Positions 53,660 through 63,563 of a stretch of 64,000 nt of DNA are shown piece after piece. Location: positions 3,948,501 to 4,012,500 of the forward strand of contig NZ_CP041360.1 in assembly GCF_006965485.1 (NCBI RefSeq). Direction: 5' to 3'. A program made the translations under genes and the position numbers. The stretch comes from Spirosoma sp. KCTC 42546. Its GTDB lineage: Bacteria > Bacteroidota > Bacteroidia > Cytophagales > Spirosomataceae. The notes beneath the pieces are model-generated. The model was not told the origin of the DNA, did not search any database, and saw nothing but the letters and a program-made list of their open reading frames with translations. Every line of letters begins with the position of its first letter. Position 1 is the stretch's first letter.

Positions 53660-54706
53660 ATGGAAAAACTGAACGACCGATGGTTGCGACTGGTGGGTGT
53701 ACCCCTGATTTCAATCGTCTCGAATTTTATATTCTTTCAACCCGATAACGATGCCCGACATATCAGCCGCTGGGTGGCGCTTGGGATAAGCCTGGCCGAA
53801 TGCGTCCTGATCTGGGAGGTCGCCCGGCTGGGTATTATCCAGGCGCGCCGTCGGTATCCCCGACTGAACCAGACAACAGCGCGTGTGTGCAGGCAACTGG
53901 CCTGGTTTGTAATCATAACTGTTGTGCAGCGGGTTGCCCTGGTTTACCTCTATGATGTGACTCAATTTTGGGGCTACCCGATGTCCACCCGATCCTATTG
54001 GGTCAATACCCTGATTCCCTTCTTATTTGTTGTTCCACTGGCCGTAATCTACGAGGCCCATTACCTGTATCGACAGTGGTGGGCAACGTATTACGAAGCG
54101 GAGCAGCTTAAAAAGGAGGCCCTTCAAAGTCAGCTCGATTCGCTGAAAGCACAGATCAATCCCCATTTTTTATTCAATAGCCTGAGTACACTCTCGTCGC
54201 TGGTGACTGAAAACCCGAAACAGGCCGAAACGTTTATCGAGGAACTGGCGTCGGTCTATCGGTATGTGCTTCAAACCAACGAGCAACTGTTAACGTCTTT
54301 GGCGAGTGAACTGACGTTTATTCAGGCGTATTTTCATTTGCTGCAAATGCGTTTCGGGCGAAGTGTTGAACTGGACGTTACCGTCGATGAGTCGTATCTC
54401 GCCTTTTTTATTCCTCCGCTGACCTTGCAGTTGCTGGTTGAAAATGCGGTTAAACACAACACGGCACTCCCAGCCAAACCGCTGGTCATTCGAATTTATA
54501 CCGATGCCGACAAGCATCTGGTTGTCAGTAATACACGCCGTCCGAAACAAAACAGAGTCCCGTCGAACCGAACCGGGCTAGCCCATATTACCGCCAAATA
54601 CCGGTTGCTGGGACAGCCCGATGTGGTGATCAACCAATCAGACGATTGTTTTCAGGTATTGGTGCCCCTCATTCAGGAAACCCGCTATGACTATTCTCAT
54701 CATTGA
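53660..54706 (+). CDS. LytS-type sensor histidine kinase
   Basis: 348 residues from ATG at 53660. Four hydrophobic segments in the first 140 residues (for example LVGVPLISIVSNFIFF and TLIPFLFVVPLAVIY), then the His_kinase (LytS) motif QINPHFLFNSLSTLSSLV with H169 as phosphoacceptor. The ATPase part has LTLQLLVENAVKHN. It phosphorylates the LytTR regulator whose gene overlaps its end by 20 bp. No extracellular ligand domain is present; the signal is unknown. Confidence 0.9.
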   Translation: MEKLNDRWLRLVGVPLISIVSNFIFFQPDNDARHISRWVALGISLAECVLIWEVARLGIIQARRRYPRLNQTTARVCRQLAWFVIITVVQRVALVYLYDVTQFWGYPMSTRSYWVNTLIPFLFVVPLAVIYEAHYLYRQWWATYYEAEQLKKEALQSQLDSLKAQINPHFLFNSLSTLSSLVTENPKQAETFIEELASVYRYVLQTNEQLLTSLASELTFIQAYFHLLQMRFGRSVELDVTVDESYLAFFIPPLTLQLLVENAVKHNTALPAKPLVIRIYTDADKHLVVSNTRRPKQNRVPSNRTGLAHITAKYRLLGQPDVVINQSDDCFQVLVPLIQETRYDYSHH

Positions 54707-55529
54707 AGACGAAGAACCCACCGCCCGAAAGCTACAGCGGTTACTGGGTGACATTGAGCCTGCCATTCGGGTGGTGGGCATGACAGTTAGTGTCGACGAA
54801 TCGGTGGAGTGGTTGCGGGCGAATCCTCAGCCGGATCTGATCTTTATGGACATTGAACTCGCCGACGGGCAGAGTTTCGATATTTTTAACCAGGTACCTG
54901 TAACGAGTCCGGTTATTTTCACAACGGCCTATGATGAATACGCCATTAAGGCATTTAAAGTCAATAGTATCGACTACCTCCTTAAACCTGTAAAAGAAGC
55001 GGAGTTACGGCAGGCATTGGCTAAACTACAGTCGATGAAGCAGATTTTGTTGGGTTTGCAGGGGGCAGGGGGCGCGGAGCAGGGTGAAAAAAGCCTGCAG
55101 GCATCACTGGTAACCTTGCTTCAACACCTGCAACTATCGTCTCCGTCAGACTCAGTGCCCCCTACTCCGCGCCCCCAGCCCCCCGCAGTTTTCAAAGACC
55201 GGTTCCTGATTAAACAGGGGCAGCGTTTGTTTTCGGTGCCAGTAGAGGAGGTTGCCTATTTTTTCAGTCGGAATAAACTGACATTCATCAAAACCCACGA
55301 CAATCACGACTGGCTCCTTGATCACACCCTCGATGAACTGGCACAACTGCTCGATCCCCGTCATTTTTTTCGGCTTAACCGGCAGGTGATTGCCGACCTG
55401 AAGGCGGTTCATAAAGTTTACCTGTATTTCAATGGCAAGCTCAAGATCAATTTACAGCCGGGCTTTGAGGAAGAAGTGGTGGTTAGCCGGGAAAAAGCCA
55501 GTGAGTTGAAGCGTTGGTTGGGCGAGTAA
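54687..55529 (+). CDS. LytTR-family response regulator with repeat-derived linker
   Basis: 280 residues. Receiver domain 1 to about 120 with acidic pocket IIEDEEP, phosphoacceptor D55 (LIFMDIELADG) and conserved FTTAYDEYAIKAFKVNSIDYLLKPV. The LytTR DNA-binding domain covers about 170-280 (RFLIKQGQRLFSVPVEEVAY, RHFFRLNRQVIADLKAVHK). The linker of about 45 residues (124-167, with GAGGAEQGE and PPTPRPQPP) is encoded by an in-frame G-rich/C-rich inverted repeat. It forms a two-component pair with the kinase just upstream. Target genes unknown. Confidence 0.93.
   Translation: MTILIIEDEEPTARKLQRLLGDIEPAIRVVGMTVSVDESVEWLRANPQPDLIFMDIELADGQSFDIFNQVPVTSPVIFTTAYDEYAIKAFKVNSIDYLLKPVKEAELRQALAKLQSMKQILLGLQGAGGAEQGEKSLQASLVTLLQHLQLSSPSDSVPPTPRPQPPAVFKDRFLIKQGQRLFSVPVEEVAYFFSRNKLTFIKTHDNHDWLLDHTLDELAQLLDPRHFFRLNRQVIADLKAVHKVYLYFNGKLKINLQPGFEEEVVVSREKASELKRWLGE
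55058..55186. repeat. In-frame periodic-arm hairpin in the response-regulator linker
   Basis: Left arm 55058-55084 (7-bp words GCAGGGG) and right arm 55158-55186 are imperfect complements; the inner word GGGGGCGCGGAG matches exactly. The two arms lie in the same open reading frame. Confidence 0.75.
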
Positions 55530-55629
55530 AATCGACGTTTCAGTCAGAAAAACCCCCTTTTCGGTCGTTGCTTCGTTTCGGTCGAGTTTTGTTTGGGCCA
55601 ATTTTGCTTCGTACAAAAAGCAACAGCTA

Positions 55630-57081
55630 ATGAAACGACTCCTGATTATTTCCTTCCTTTTTCTAGCGCAACACCGGGTGCTAATTGGGCAAACTCTGAC
55701 ACCGGAGCAACTCCAAACGGATTTTACCCGCTTCCGAACAGCCCTTAACGAAGTGCACCCGGAGATGTACCGGTACACACCGAAGCCCGTATTCGACTCG
55801 CTGTTTTCGGTAACGGCCGCTCAGCTGAACCGCCCCATGGCCCAACAGGAATTTTACGTGACCATGAATCCACTGCTGGTGGCTTTGCGCGATGGGCATA
55901 TTAAGTGGATTGTTTCGGGAAAAGATGAGCATTACCCCTTTTACGCCGATAAACTGTTTCCGGTAAAGCTTTATGTTCTGGGAGAGAAAGCCTGGGTGAC
56001 AGGTAACTACGGCTCCGTTACCGTACCGGATGGGGCAGAGGTAACCGCAATAAACGGTAAGCCGATGGCGGATATTATTCGGACGTTACTGCCCAGGATG
56101 ACCTTTGCCGATGGGAATCGAATAGGTGGAAAACTGGAAGATCTGAATCGGTATTTTTCGGGATACTACGCTACGTTCATTGAGGCTCCAACTACGTTTA
56201 ACCTGGCCTACCAAATCGGCGGGGAAGCGAAAACCATAACACTCCAACCCGTAACGGAACAGACGATTAAAGCCTATGCCGAGACGCACAAAGCCAGTCC
56301 GCAAAAGCCCTTTCGCCTGACGTTTACTGATCCGCAAACGGCCCTGATGACCATCGAACGGTTTATGGGCGATAAAAAAGAGCAGGATTATACTCAGTTT
56401 CTGGCCGATTCGTTCCGGGAAATCAAACAGAAAAATGTACAGAACCTGGTACTCGATCTGCGGGATAACGAAGGCGGGGAAGAATCGTGGGGTGTTCAGT
56501 TATACCGTTATTTTGCCGGGCAACCCTTCCGTTATTATGATCATATCCGTGTTCGGCAGAAAAAGAGTTACTCGTTCCCCGCCTGGACATCAAAGCTGTA
56601 CCGAATGGCGAAAGGACTGGCCGTTAAGAAACGCGGAACCGACTATGTGTTTACCTGGCATCGGGGATTGCGTAAAACAAAACCTAAAGCAGATGCCTAC
56701 CACGGTAACCTCTACGTACTGCTGAATGGTACTAGTTTTTCGGTCACGACGGAGTTTGCGGCCCGCCTTCACGCCGACCGACAACGGCGGCCGGGTGAGA
56801 CCGTTTTTATCGGGCAGGAGAGTGGGGGTGGGTACAAAGTCAACAGTAGCGGTATTTTCACGATTACCCAATTGCCCAATTCTAAAATTGACCTCGGTAT
56901 CGGTATGTTTGGTTTCAATATGGCCAACGTAGCAGCCTATCCATACACCGATCGCGGCATCATTCCCGACCATAGGGTTGAACCCACCGTTGATGATGTT
57001 CTGAACCACAACGACCGGGTCATGTCATATACATTGACGCTCATTCAATCGAAGAAAGGGGCATTGACCAAGAGCCAATAA
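55630..57081 (+). CDS. Exported S41-family peptidase
   Basis: 483 residues with a signal peptide (LLIISFLFLAQHRVLIGQ). An N-terminal helical segment (FTRFRTALNEVHPEMYRYT) and a PDZ-like region (VTAINGKPMADII) lead into the tail-specific-protease core: LVLDLRDNEGGEESWG, YVLLNGTSFSVTTEFAARLH with the likely nucleophile Ser, and FIGQESGGGYKVNSSG. The family usually cleaves C-terminal tails of periplasmic proteins, but Bacteroidetes members of this type are uncharacterised. A perfect 29-bp hairpin follows. Confidence 0.87.
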   Translation: MKRLLIISFLFLAQHRVLIGQTLTPEQLQTDFTRFRTALNEVHPEMYRYTPKPVFDSLFSVTAAQLNRPMAQQEFYVTMNPLLVALRDGHIKWIVSGKDEHYPFYADKLFPVKLYVLGEKAWVTGNYGSVTVPDGAEVTAINGKPMADIIRTLLPRMTFADGNRIGGKLEDLNRYFSGYYATFIEAPTTFNLAYQIGGEAKTITLQPVTEQTIKAYAETHKASPQKPFRLTFTDPQTALMTIERFMGDKKEQDYTQFLADSFREIKQKNVQNLVLDLRDNEGGEESWGVQLYRYFAGQPFRYYDHIRVRQKKSYSFPAWTSKLYRMAKGLAVKKRGTDYVFTWHRGLRKTKPKADAYHGNLYVLLNGTSFSVTTEFAARLHADRQRRPGETVFIGQESGGGYKVNSSGIFTITQLPNSKIDLGIGMFGFNMANVAAYPYTDRGIIPDHRVEPTVDDVLNHNDRVMSYTLTLIQSKKGALTKSQ

Positions 57082-57099
57082 ATTTATAAAAGGCTTGTC

Positions 57100-57165
57100 A
57101 GGGGTCAGTTGTCAGATACGCCATATCTGCGAGATATGGCGTATCTGACAACTGACCCCTTTTTG
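57100..57165. terminator. Perfect 29-bp hairpin terminator
   Basis: 57100-57128 and 57132-57160 are perfect complements around a 3-base loop GCG, followed by TTTTT. It ends the S41 gene and faces the convergent 57173 gene. Confidence 0.88.
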
Positions 57166-57172
57166 CGAACAA

Positions 57173-58387
57173 TTAATCATTTTTATACTTCGACAGGAGT
57201 CGCCGGACTACATCGCCGGCCAGTTCATCCCGCATGCTGTCCAGAAGTTGCCAGCGAGAAGGGGGGAACGGAGTGGCCGTTTTCAGCGACTGGCCGTTCA
57301 GGGCACGGTCGTCGCCACTGAAAGACTGCCACTCACTTTGCCAGGAACGGCTTTCCCAAACGGGTTCTTCCCACAGTATATTACCCGTTTGCGTGTCCAG
57401 GGCCCGCATCCGCAGATCCAGTCCAGCCTGAATTTCGTGCCGGTAGGTTGTCAGAGTGCCCGATACTTTTTCTTTGACATCGACTTTGGTGGAGTCGTTT
57501 ATTTTCTTCTCACCGACTTTGTACTCCTGATGGCTATACACCGTTGTGGACGAAGAGGAATTGCTTTCGCGGAAGGGCGAGTAGTTGGTTACAACTAGCT
57601 GGATAGCCTGGTGAATCGGATAGCCGTCTCCCAACGTGGATTCTCCAGGCGAGTCCACGCCGGGGTGGTAAAGCCGTACAAATTGAGAGGGGGTTGTGTT
57701 TCGCCCCAACTGTTGTAAAATCAAACGTTCTAATTCCCGGTTGTCATCAGCGCTCAGTTCAGGGGTTGGGCTTAGGGGTTCAACTACCACACGAAGGATG
57801 GCAAAGGGGAGGGATTCAGCCGCTTTTGCATTCGCCTGTTGGTAATTGGGTATCCAGTCAGCCGCTTTTCTAAAGTTCAGGTAGGCATCTTTAGCGGCCA
57901 GTCTATTTTCCTGTCGGTAAGCAAATGCCTGTTCAGCAACCTGATAGCGATCAGCCGCGGCCAGCTCACGGGTGGCTTGCTGGCGATCCTGATAAGAGCT
58001 TGGGTAGGCCGATAGCCATTCGGCGCAGGTCTCGCACTGCTGGTCGAATCCACGACGGTCGAATCCACGACGGGCATTATCCGTGAGGGCCTGGAGCTGC
58101 TCGTATTCCTGATAAACACGTTCCCAGCGAAAAGCCTCGGTGCTGGAAGGGGCCGATAATCGACGAATGGCGGTCTGGTGCTGTTCGTAGGCCTGAACAA
58201 ACGCCTGCTCCAGAACCTGCGAAGCCATCGTATGCCCACGCTTGCTCAACCCAGGCCGCTGCTGAAGTCGCTTCGATGCTTTTTGAACCGCTAAGTCGAA
58301 GTGGTTCCGATTCAGTGCACTTTTGCCGCTGCTACACGATGTAAGGATAGCGGTTGTAAAAAGGAGGAGTAGGATGCAGCGGAACAT
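57173..58387 (-). CDS. Lipoprotein of unknown function
   Basis: 404 residues. Lipobox LTSC (LLLLFTTAILTSCSSGKSAL). The first half is helical with TPR-like spacing (VLEQAFVQAYEQHQTAIRRL, EQAFAYRQENRLAAKDAYL). The second half contains a beta-type region (LQLVVTNYSPFRESNSSSST, LDLRMRALDTQTGNILWEEP). A 15-bp tandem duplication encodes the repeat RRGFDRRGFD near residue 110. I do not recognise the family. It stands alone between convergent S41 and divergent corA. Confidence 0.75.
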   Translation of the reverse strand: MFRCILLLLFTTAILTSCSSGKSALNRNHFDLAVQKASKRLQQRPGLSKRGHTMASQVLEQAFVQAYEQHQTAIRRLSAPSSTEAFRWERVYQEYEQLQALTDNARRGFDRRGFDQQCETCAEWLSAYPSSYQDRQQATRELAAADRYQVAEQAFAYRQENRLAAKDAYLNFRKAADWIPNYQQANAKAAESLPFAILRVVVEPLSPTPELSADDNRELERLILQQLGRNTTPSQFVRLYHPGVDSPGESTLGDGYPIHQAIQLVVTNYSPFRESNSSSSTTVYSHQEYKVGEKKINDSTKVDVKEKVSGTLTTYRHEIQAGLDLRMRALDTQTGNILWEEPVWESRSWQSEWQSFSGDDRALNGQSLKTATPFPPSRWQLLDSMRDELAGDVVRRLLSKYKND

Positions 58388-58413
58388 GGTGTTAAGATAC
58401 GTTTTTTTGAACT

Positions 58414-58447
58414 TTTGACAACGCGCCGAGTAGTTGGTTTATCTTTG
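58414..58447 (+). promoter_or_regulatory. Promoter of corA
   Basis: TTTG at 58414-58417 (within ACTTTTGACA), 22-bp spacer, TATCTTTG at 58440-58447. It gives a leader of about 40 nt. Confidence 0.6.
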
Positions 58448-58493
58448 ATGCCAAAAATCAGTGTAGCGTTGCTTCTGGAACAACAAACTACCT

Positions 58494-59618
58494 ATGTCGA
58501 AACATAAACGGTACCGTTCTGCCGAGAAAACGCTGGGTACTTCGCCCGGTACGCTAACCTACGTAGGGGCGGAAATTGAGCATGCCACAAAAATTAAACG
58601 CATTGAATTCAATGCCTCAGACTATCGCATCGACGATAGTAGTAAACTAAGTGCCTGTCGGCTACCGGGCTTCGAAACACCTTATATCAACTGGATTGAT
58701 GTGGATGGGATTCATGAGCCGAAAGTGGTTGCGGCTCTGGGGCAGCAGTTTCATTTGCACCCATTATTGCTCGAAGACGTTCTTAATACGGAGCAGAAAC
58801 CCAAAATAGATATCTATGATGAACCAACACCCGGCAATGGCAATGGGGTTGCTCATCCGGCTGGTACAATTGTGTATGTAACGCTCAAAATGCTGCACCA
58901 CAGCCGTCAGCGGCAGGAACTGGATGTGGAGCATGTGAGCTTAGTGTTGGGTAAAAATTACCTGATCTCGTTTCAGGAGGAGCGAACCAGGGATATTTTC
59001 GAACCCGTCATCGAGCGGATTAAAGCCTCTGCCGGAAAAACCCGGCGGAATGGGGCCGATTATCTGCTCTATGCCCTGATGGACGTCATTGTCGATCACT
59101 ATTTTCTGATAACGGAACGTATTGGCGAGAAAATGGATGAGCTGGAAGACCAGATCGTACAGGAGCGGGCCAATCAGCAGACCCTGGCGATCCTGTACAC
59201 CCTGAAGCGTGAACTGGCCTTTATTCGACGAACGGTCTATCCCGTACGCGACATCATCAATACGTTGCTTCGCGAGGAATCCGATGTCATTCAGCACAAC
59301 ACCCTGCCCTACCTGCGCGACCTGGCCGACCATGTTACGCAGGTTATTGAAACGCTGGAATCATATCGGGAATTAACGGCTGGGTTGATGGATGTCTATT
59401 ACTCGATTGTGAGTAACCGGATGAACTCGGTCATGAAAACACTCACTATTTTTTCGGCGATTTTTATGCCACTGACGTTCATTGTGGGTGTGTATGGGAT
59501 GAATTTCGATAACATGCCTGAGCTGCATACCCGCAACGGTTATTTCGTGGTGTGGGGGGGTATGTTTTTGGTAACCATAGGTATGGTTGTGTATTTCAGA
59601 CGGAGACGCTGGATGTAA
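58494..59618 (+). CDS. corA: CorA-type Mg/Co transporter
   Basis: 374 residues. The cytoplasmic alpha/beta domain (1-250) has the CorA fold (WIDVDGIHEPKVVAALGQQF, LHPLLLEDVLN) and a long stalk helix. The two C-terminal membrane helices flank the signature YGMNFDNMPEL (GMN motif at the pore mouth), ending with the basic tail FRRRRWM. It forms a pentamer and conducts Mg2+ into the cytoplasm. murF-alr starts 41 bp downstream on the same strand. Confidence 0.95.
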   Translation: MSKHKRYRSAEKTLGTSPGTLTYVGAEIEHATKIKRIEFNASDYRIDDSSKLSACRLPGFETPYINWIDVDGIHEPKVVAALGQQFHLHPLLLEDVLNTEQKPKIDIYDEPTPGNGNGVAHPAGTIVYVTLKMLHHSRQRQELDVEHVSLVLGKNYLISFQEERTRDIFEPVIERIKASAGKTRRNGADYLLYALMDVIVDHYFLITERIGEKMDELEDQIVQERANQQTLAILYTLKRELAFIRRTVYPVRDIINTLLREESDVIQHNTLPYLRDLADHVTQVIETLESYRELTAGLMDVYYSIVSNRMNSVMKTLTIFSAIFMPLTFIVGVYGMNFDNMPELHTRNGYFVVWGGMFLVTIGMVVYFRRRRWM

Positions 59619-59658
59619 TTTAAAACCTGGGTAACCGGTGGGTGGTCCAGACCGTAGT

Positions 59659-62202
59659 ATGAAAACGAAGAATTTGCAGTTAATAAATCGTCAGTGGTTT
59701 ACCGATTCCCGGCAAGTGACAGGGAATGCTACGGACGCTGTTTTTTTTGCCATACAGGGCGAACACCATGATGGGCACAACTTTATTGGGGAGCTTTACC
59801 AGAAAGGTGTAAGACAGTTTGTGGTGGAACGGTCGGCGCTGACACCCGAGCGCCGAACGGAATTCATTGCGTATGCCGATGCAACGTTCATTGAGGTCGA
59901 TAGTAGTCTGCAAACAATGCAAACACTGGCCGCTGAACATCGGAAACGGGTTCAAATTCCGATTATTGGCATTACAGGGAGCAACGGCAAAACCATAGTT
60001 AAGGAATGGCTGGCTCAATTACTCGATGGAGGGCAGTCGCCGGACGAGTATGTGGTCGTTAAAAGTCCCAAGAGCTATAACTCGCAACTGGGAGTACCGC
60101 TGTCGGTTCACCAACTTACCGATAAGCATACCCTGGGAATTTTTGAGGCCGGGATTTCCAAGGTCCATGAGATGCAATCGCTGGAGGCTATTATCCGACC
60201 AACAATTGGCATTTTTACCAACATAGGCACGGCCCATGATGAGGGGTTCCGGACCCGGAAACAGAAAATAGCCGAAAAGCTCCGGCTATTTATTCACGCC
60301 AATACCCTCATTTACTGTTCCGATTACACCGATATTGACGAAGAAGTACATCTGCTGCTCAAAGCGGTCAATCCAACTATGAACGTCATTACCTGGTCGC
60401 TGAATGGGAAACCGGCTACGTATCAGGGTAAGTTGCAGCATGACCAATTGACCTTGACAAGCAAAGAGGGTACGGCTATTCAGCTAAAATTACCCTTTAC
60501 AGACCCTGCTTCGGTGGAGAATCTGATGCATTGTCTGGTAACGCTCCTGACGCTGCATCCCTGGACTACCGAGGCCCTGCAAGCCCGGTTGAATCGCCTT
60601 AGACCGGTTTCAATGCGGCTGGAACAGAAAGAGGGTATCAATAACTGTGTACTGATTGACGATTCGTATAATAATGACGTTGCTGGCTTGCAACTGGCGC
60701 TCAGTTTTCTCAATCAACAGAGTACCCGGCCTCGTCGGGTGGTCATTCTGTCGGATGTACTACAGTCGGGTCAGGCCGAACACGATCTGTATGAACAGGT
60801 TGGGACACTGATCCGCACCAATGCAATTGACCAATTTATTGGGATTGGCCCGGTCCTGAGTCGGAATGCTCATTTTTTTGCTGATTCCAGTTTATTCTTC
60901 GCGACCACGGATGCCTTTTTAACTCAGTTCCCATTCCACGAACTGCGCGACAGTTCTGTATTAGTAAAAGGGGCAAGGCCGTTCTCCTTCGAGCGGATTG
61001 TGGCCCGCCTGGAGCGGAAAGTCCACGGGACTGTTCTTGACATAAATCTGGATGCGCTGACGCATAACCTGAACTATTATCGGGACAAAGTAGGGTCCGA
61101 CACGAAGCTGATGGTCATGGTGAAGGCTTTTGCCTATGGCAGTGGCAGTACGGAAGTGGCACAACTCCTGCAATTTCACCGGGTCGATTACCTGGCGGTT
61201 GCCTACGCCGACGAAGGGATAGCGCTTCGGCAAAATGGGATCGAGCTACCCATCATGGTGATGAATCCTGCCCCTGAAACCTTCGATGCGCTGCTGGCGT
61301 ACAACCTGGAGCCTGAACTGTACAGCATGCGGATTTTGCGGGAGTGGGGTAGGTTTGTGCAGGGAGCGGGGAGCATGGAGCGGGGAGCAGGGGGCAAGGA
61401 GCAGGGAGATGGGAGCGACCTAAACCCTGCTCCGCGCTCCATGCCCTCTGCCAAAACCTCCCTGCACCTGAAAATTGACACCGGTATGCATCGGCTGGGG
61501 TTTCTGGAAACGGAGCTGGCAGAGGTAGCGAACTACTTGAAAGGCCACGATAATCTGCATGTGGCAACGGTGTTCAGCCATTTGGTTGGTTCCGATGATG
61601 CCCGGTTCAATAGTTTCTCAACGCAGCAATATGAAACCTTTCTGCGAAGTACAGCTATACTCGAAGCGGCTTTAGGCTACCGTCCAACGCGCCATCTGCT
61701 TAACTCGGCCGGTATTGTACGCTTTCCGGACTATAAACTCGATATGGTTCGCCTGGGTATTGGTCTATACGGAGTTGAAGCCAGTGGGATCAATCAGGCG
61801 GCTTTACAGACGGTTGGCACCCTTCGAACGGTGATCAGTCAGATCAAAACCGTTCGGGCAGGGGAGTCGATCGGGTATAGCCGGCGGGGAGTGCTTGATC
61901 ATGAAGCCCGCATCGCCACCCTGGCCATCGGTTATGCCGACGGTTTCGATCGTCGACTGGGCAATGGCGTTGGTCAGGTTTGGGTAAATGGAACGCGCTG
62001 TCCAACCGTTGGCAATGTGTGCATGGATATGACCATGATCGACGTCACGTCGGCAGTGGCTTCGGAAGGGGATGACGTCATAATTTTTGGTCCTGATCTA
62101 CCCATTACGGAATTGGCAAAACAGATGGACACAATTCCGTATGAGATCCTGACGGGTGTTAGTGAACGGGTAAAACGGGTGTTTTTCAAGGAGGGAAACT
62201 AA
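59659..62202 (+). CDS. murF-alr: Bifunctional UDP-MurNAc-tripeptide:D-Ala-D-Ala ligase / alanine racemase
   Basis: 847 residues. MurF part (1 to about 455): P-loop GSNGKT at 107-112, IGTAHDEGF and LIDDSYNND. Alr part (about 465-847): PLP lysine K489 in MVMVKAFAYGSG, KIDTGMHRLGF, the catalytic Tyr740 in IGYSRRG, and NVCMDMTMIDVT near the C-terminus. The fusion links D-Ala supply to cell-wall precursor ligation and is known in Bacteroidetes. Residues about 565-600, between LREWGRFV and SLHLKIDTG, are an in-frame low-complexity insert from an inverted repeat. ATG at 59659 is preferred over 59638. Confidence 0.95.
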   Translation: MKTKNLQLINRQWFTDSRQVTGNATDAVFFAIQGEHHDGHNFIGELYQKGVRQFVVERSALTPERRTEFIAYADATFIEVDSSLQTMQTLAAEHRKRVQIPIIGITGSNGKTIVKEWLAQLLDGGQSPDEYVVVKSPKSYNSQLGVPLSVHQLTDKHTLGIFEAGISKVHEMQSLEAIIRPTIGIFTNIGTAHDEGFRTRKQKIAEKLRLFIHANTLIYCSDYTDIDEEVHLLLKAVNPTMNVITWSLNGKPATYQGKLQHDQLTLTSKEGTAIQLKLPFTDPASVENLMHCLVTLLTLHPWTTEALQARLNRLRPVSMRLEQKEGINNCVLIDDSYNNDVAGLQLALSFLNQQSTRPRRVVILSDVLQSGQAEHDLYEQVGTLIRTNAIDQFIGIGPVLSRNAHFFADSSLFFATTDAFLTQFPFHELRDSSVLVKGARPFSFERIVARLERKVHGTVLDINLDALTHNLNYYRDKVGSDTKLMVMVKAFAYGSGSTEVAQLLQFHRVDYLAVAYADEGIALRQNGIELPIMVMNPAPETFDALLAYNLEPELYSMRILREWGRFVQGAGSMERGAGGKEQGDGSDLNPAPRSMPSAKTSLHLKIDTGMHRLGFLETELAEVANYLKGHDNLHVATVFSHLVGSDDARFNSFSTQQYETFLRSTAILEAALGYRPTRHLLNSAGIVRFPDYKLDMVRLGIGLYGVEASGINQAALQTVGTLRTVISQIKTVRAGESIGYSRRGVLDHEARIATLAIGYADGFDRRLGNGVGQVWVNGTRCPTVGNVCMDMTMIDVTSAVASEGDDVIIFGPDLPITELAKQMDTIPYEILTGVSERVKRVFFKEGN
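61351..61459. repeat. In-frame periodic-arm hairpin inside murF-alr
   Basis: Left arm 61351-61392 is tandem 7-mers GGAGCGG, GGAGCAT, GGAGCAG. Right arm 61425-61459 (CCCTGCTCCGCGCTCCATGC...) is its complement. The 36-codon insert lies in the racemase half, in frame. Confidence 0.8.

Positions 62203-62213
<11 letters not shown>
62184..62213. repeat. Direct repeat, left copy (3' end of murF-alr)
   Basis: TTTCAAGGAGGGAAACTAAC and TATACTGAAC; near-identical to 63375-63403 (two mismatches and one extra base). Confidence 0.75.
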
Positions 62214-63230
<1,017 letters not shown>

Positions 63231-63374
63231 CTATCAAAGATAGATAGCTACGTTTAAGACAACTAGATATTATTTTCTTATCACTATTAACATAATTTGG
63301 ATATTATTTGTATCCTGAATATGTGTAACGCAGTATAATATATTGACTAATAGTTAGTTAAAGTGATTAATTGC

Positions 63375-63403
63375 TTTCAAGGAGGAAACAAAGTATACTG
63401 AAC
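63375..63403. repeat. Direct repeat, right copy
   Basis: TTTCAAGGAGGAAACAAAG then TATACTGAAC; compare with 62184-62213. Confidence 0.75.
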
Positions 63404-63484
63404 GAATTTCGGGTTCATAATAAAGCATCCCCATCACCCCTAACAATACATAGTTCGTACGAAGCCATTTAATGAGCCTGCCTG

Positions 63485-63528
63485 ATACAAAACCAGCCCC
63501 ATCAATGATGATGGGGCTGGTTTTGTAT
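63485..63528. terminator. Perfect bidirectional terminator
   Basis: 20-bp perfect arms (ATACAAAACCAGCCCCATCA and complement) with a 4-base loop. Confidence 0.9.
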
Positions 63529-63563
63529 TAATCGTACTGAATATTCCTTTTTCTGACTTGTGA

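Larger units (their letters stand above)
63231..63563. other. Intergenic region with direct repeat and terminator
   Basis: AT-rich and without a gene. It holds the right copy of the direct repeat (63375-63403) and the perfect terminator at 63485-63528. Confidence 0.6.

Noticed and set aside
58040..58075. 15-bp tandem duplication (GTCGAATCCACGACG)
   Set aside because: A simple in-frame duplication within the 57173 lipoprotein gene; not evidence of a mobile element.
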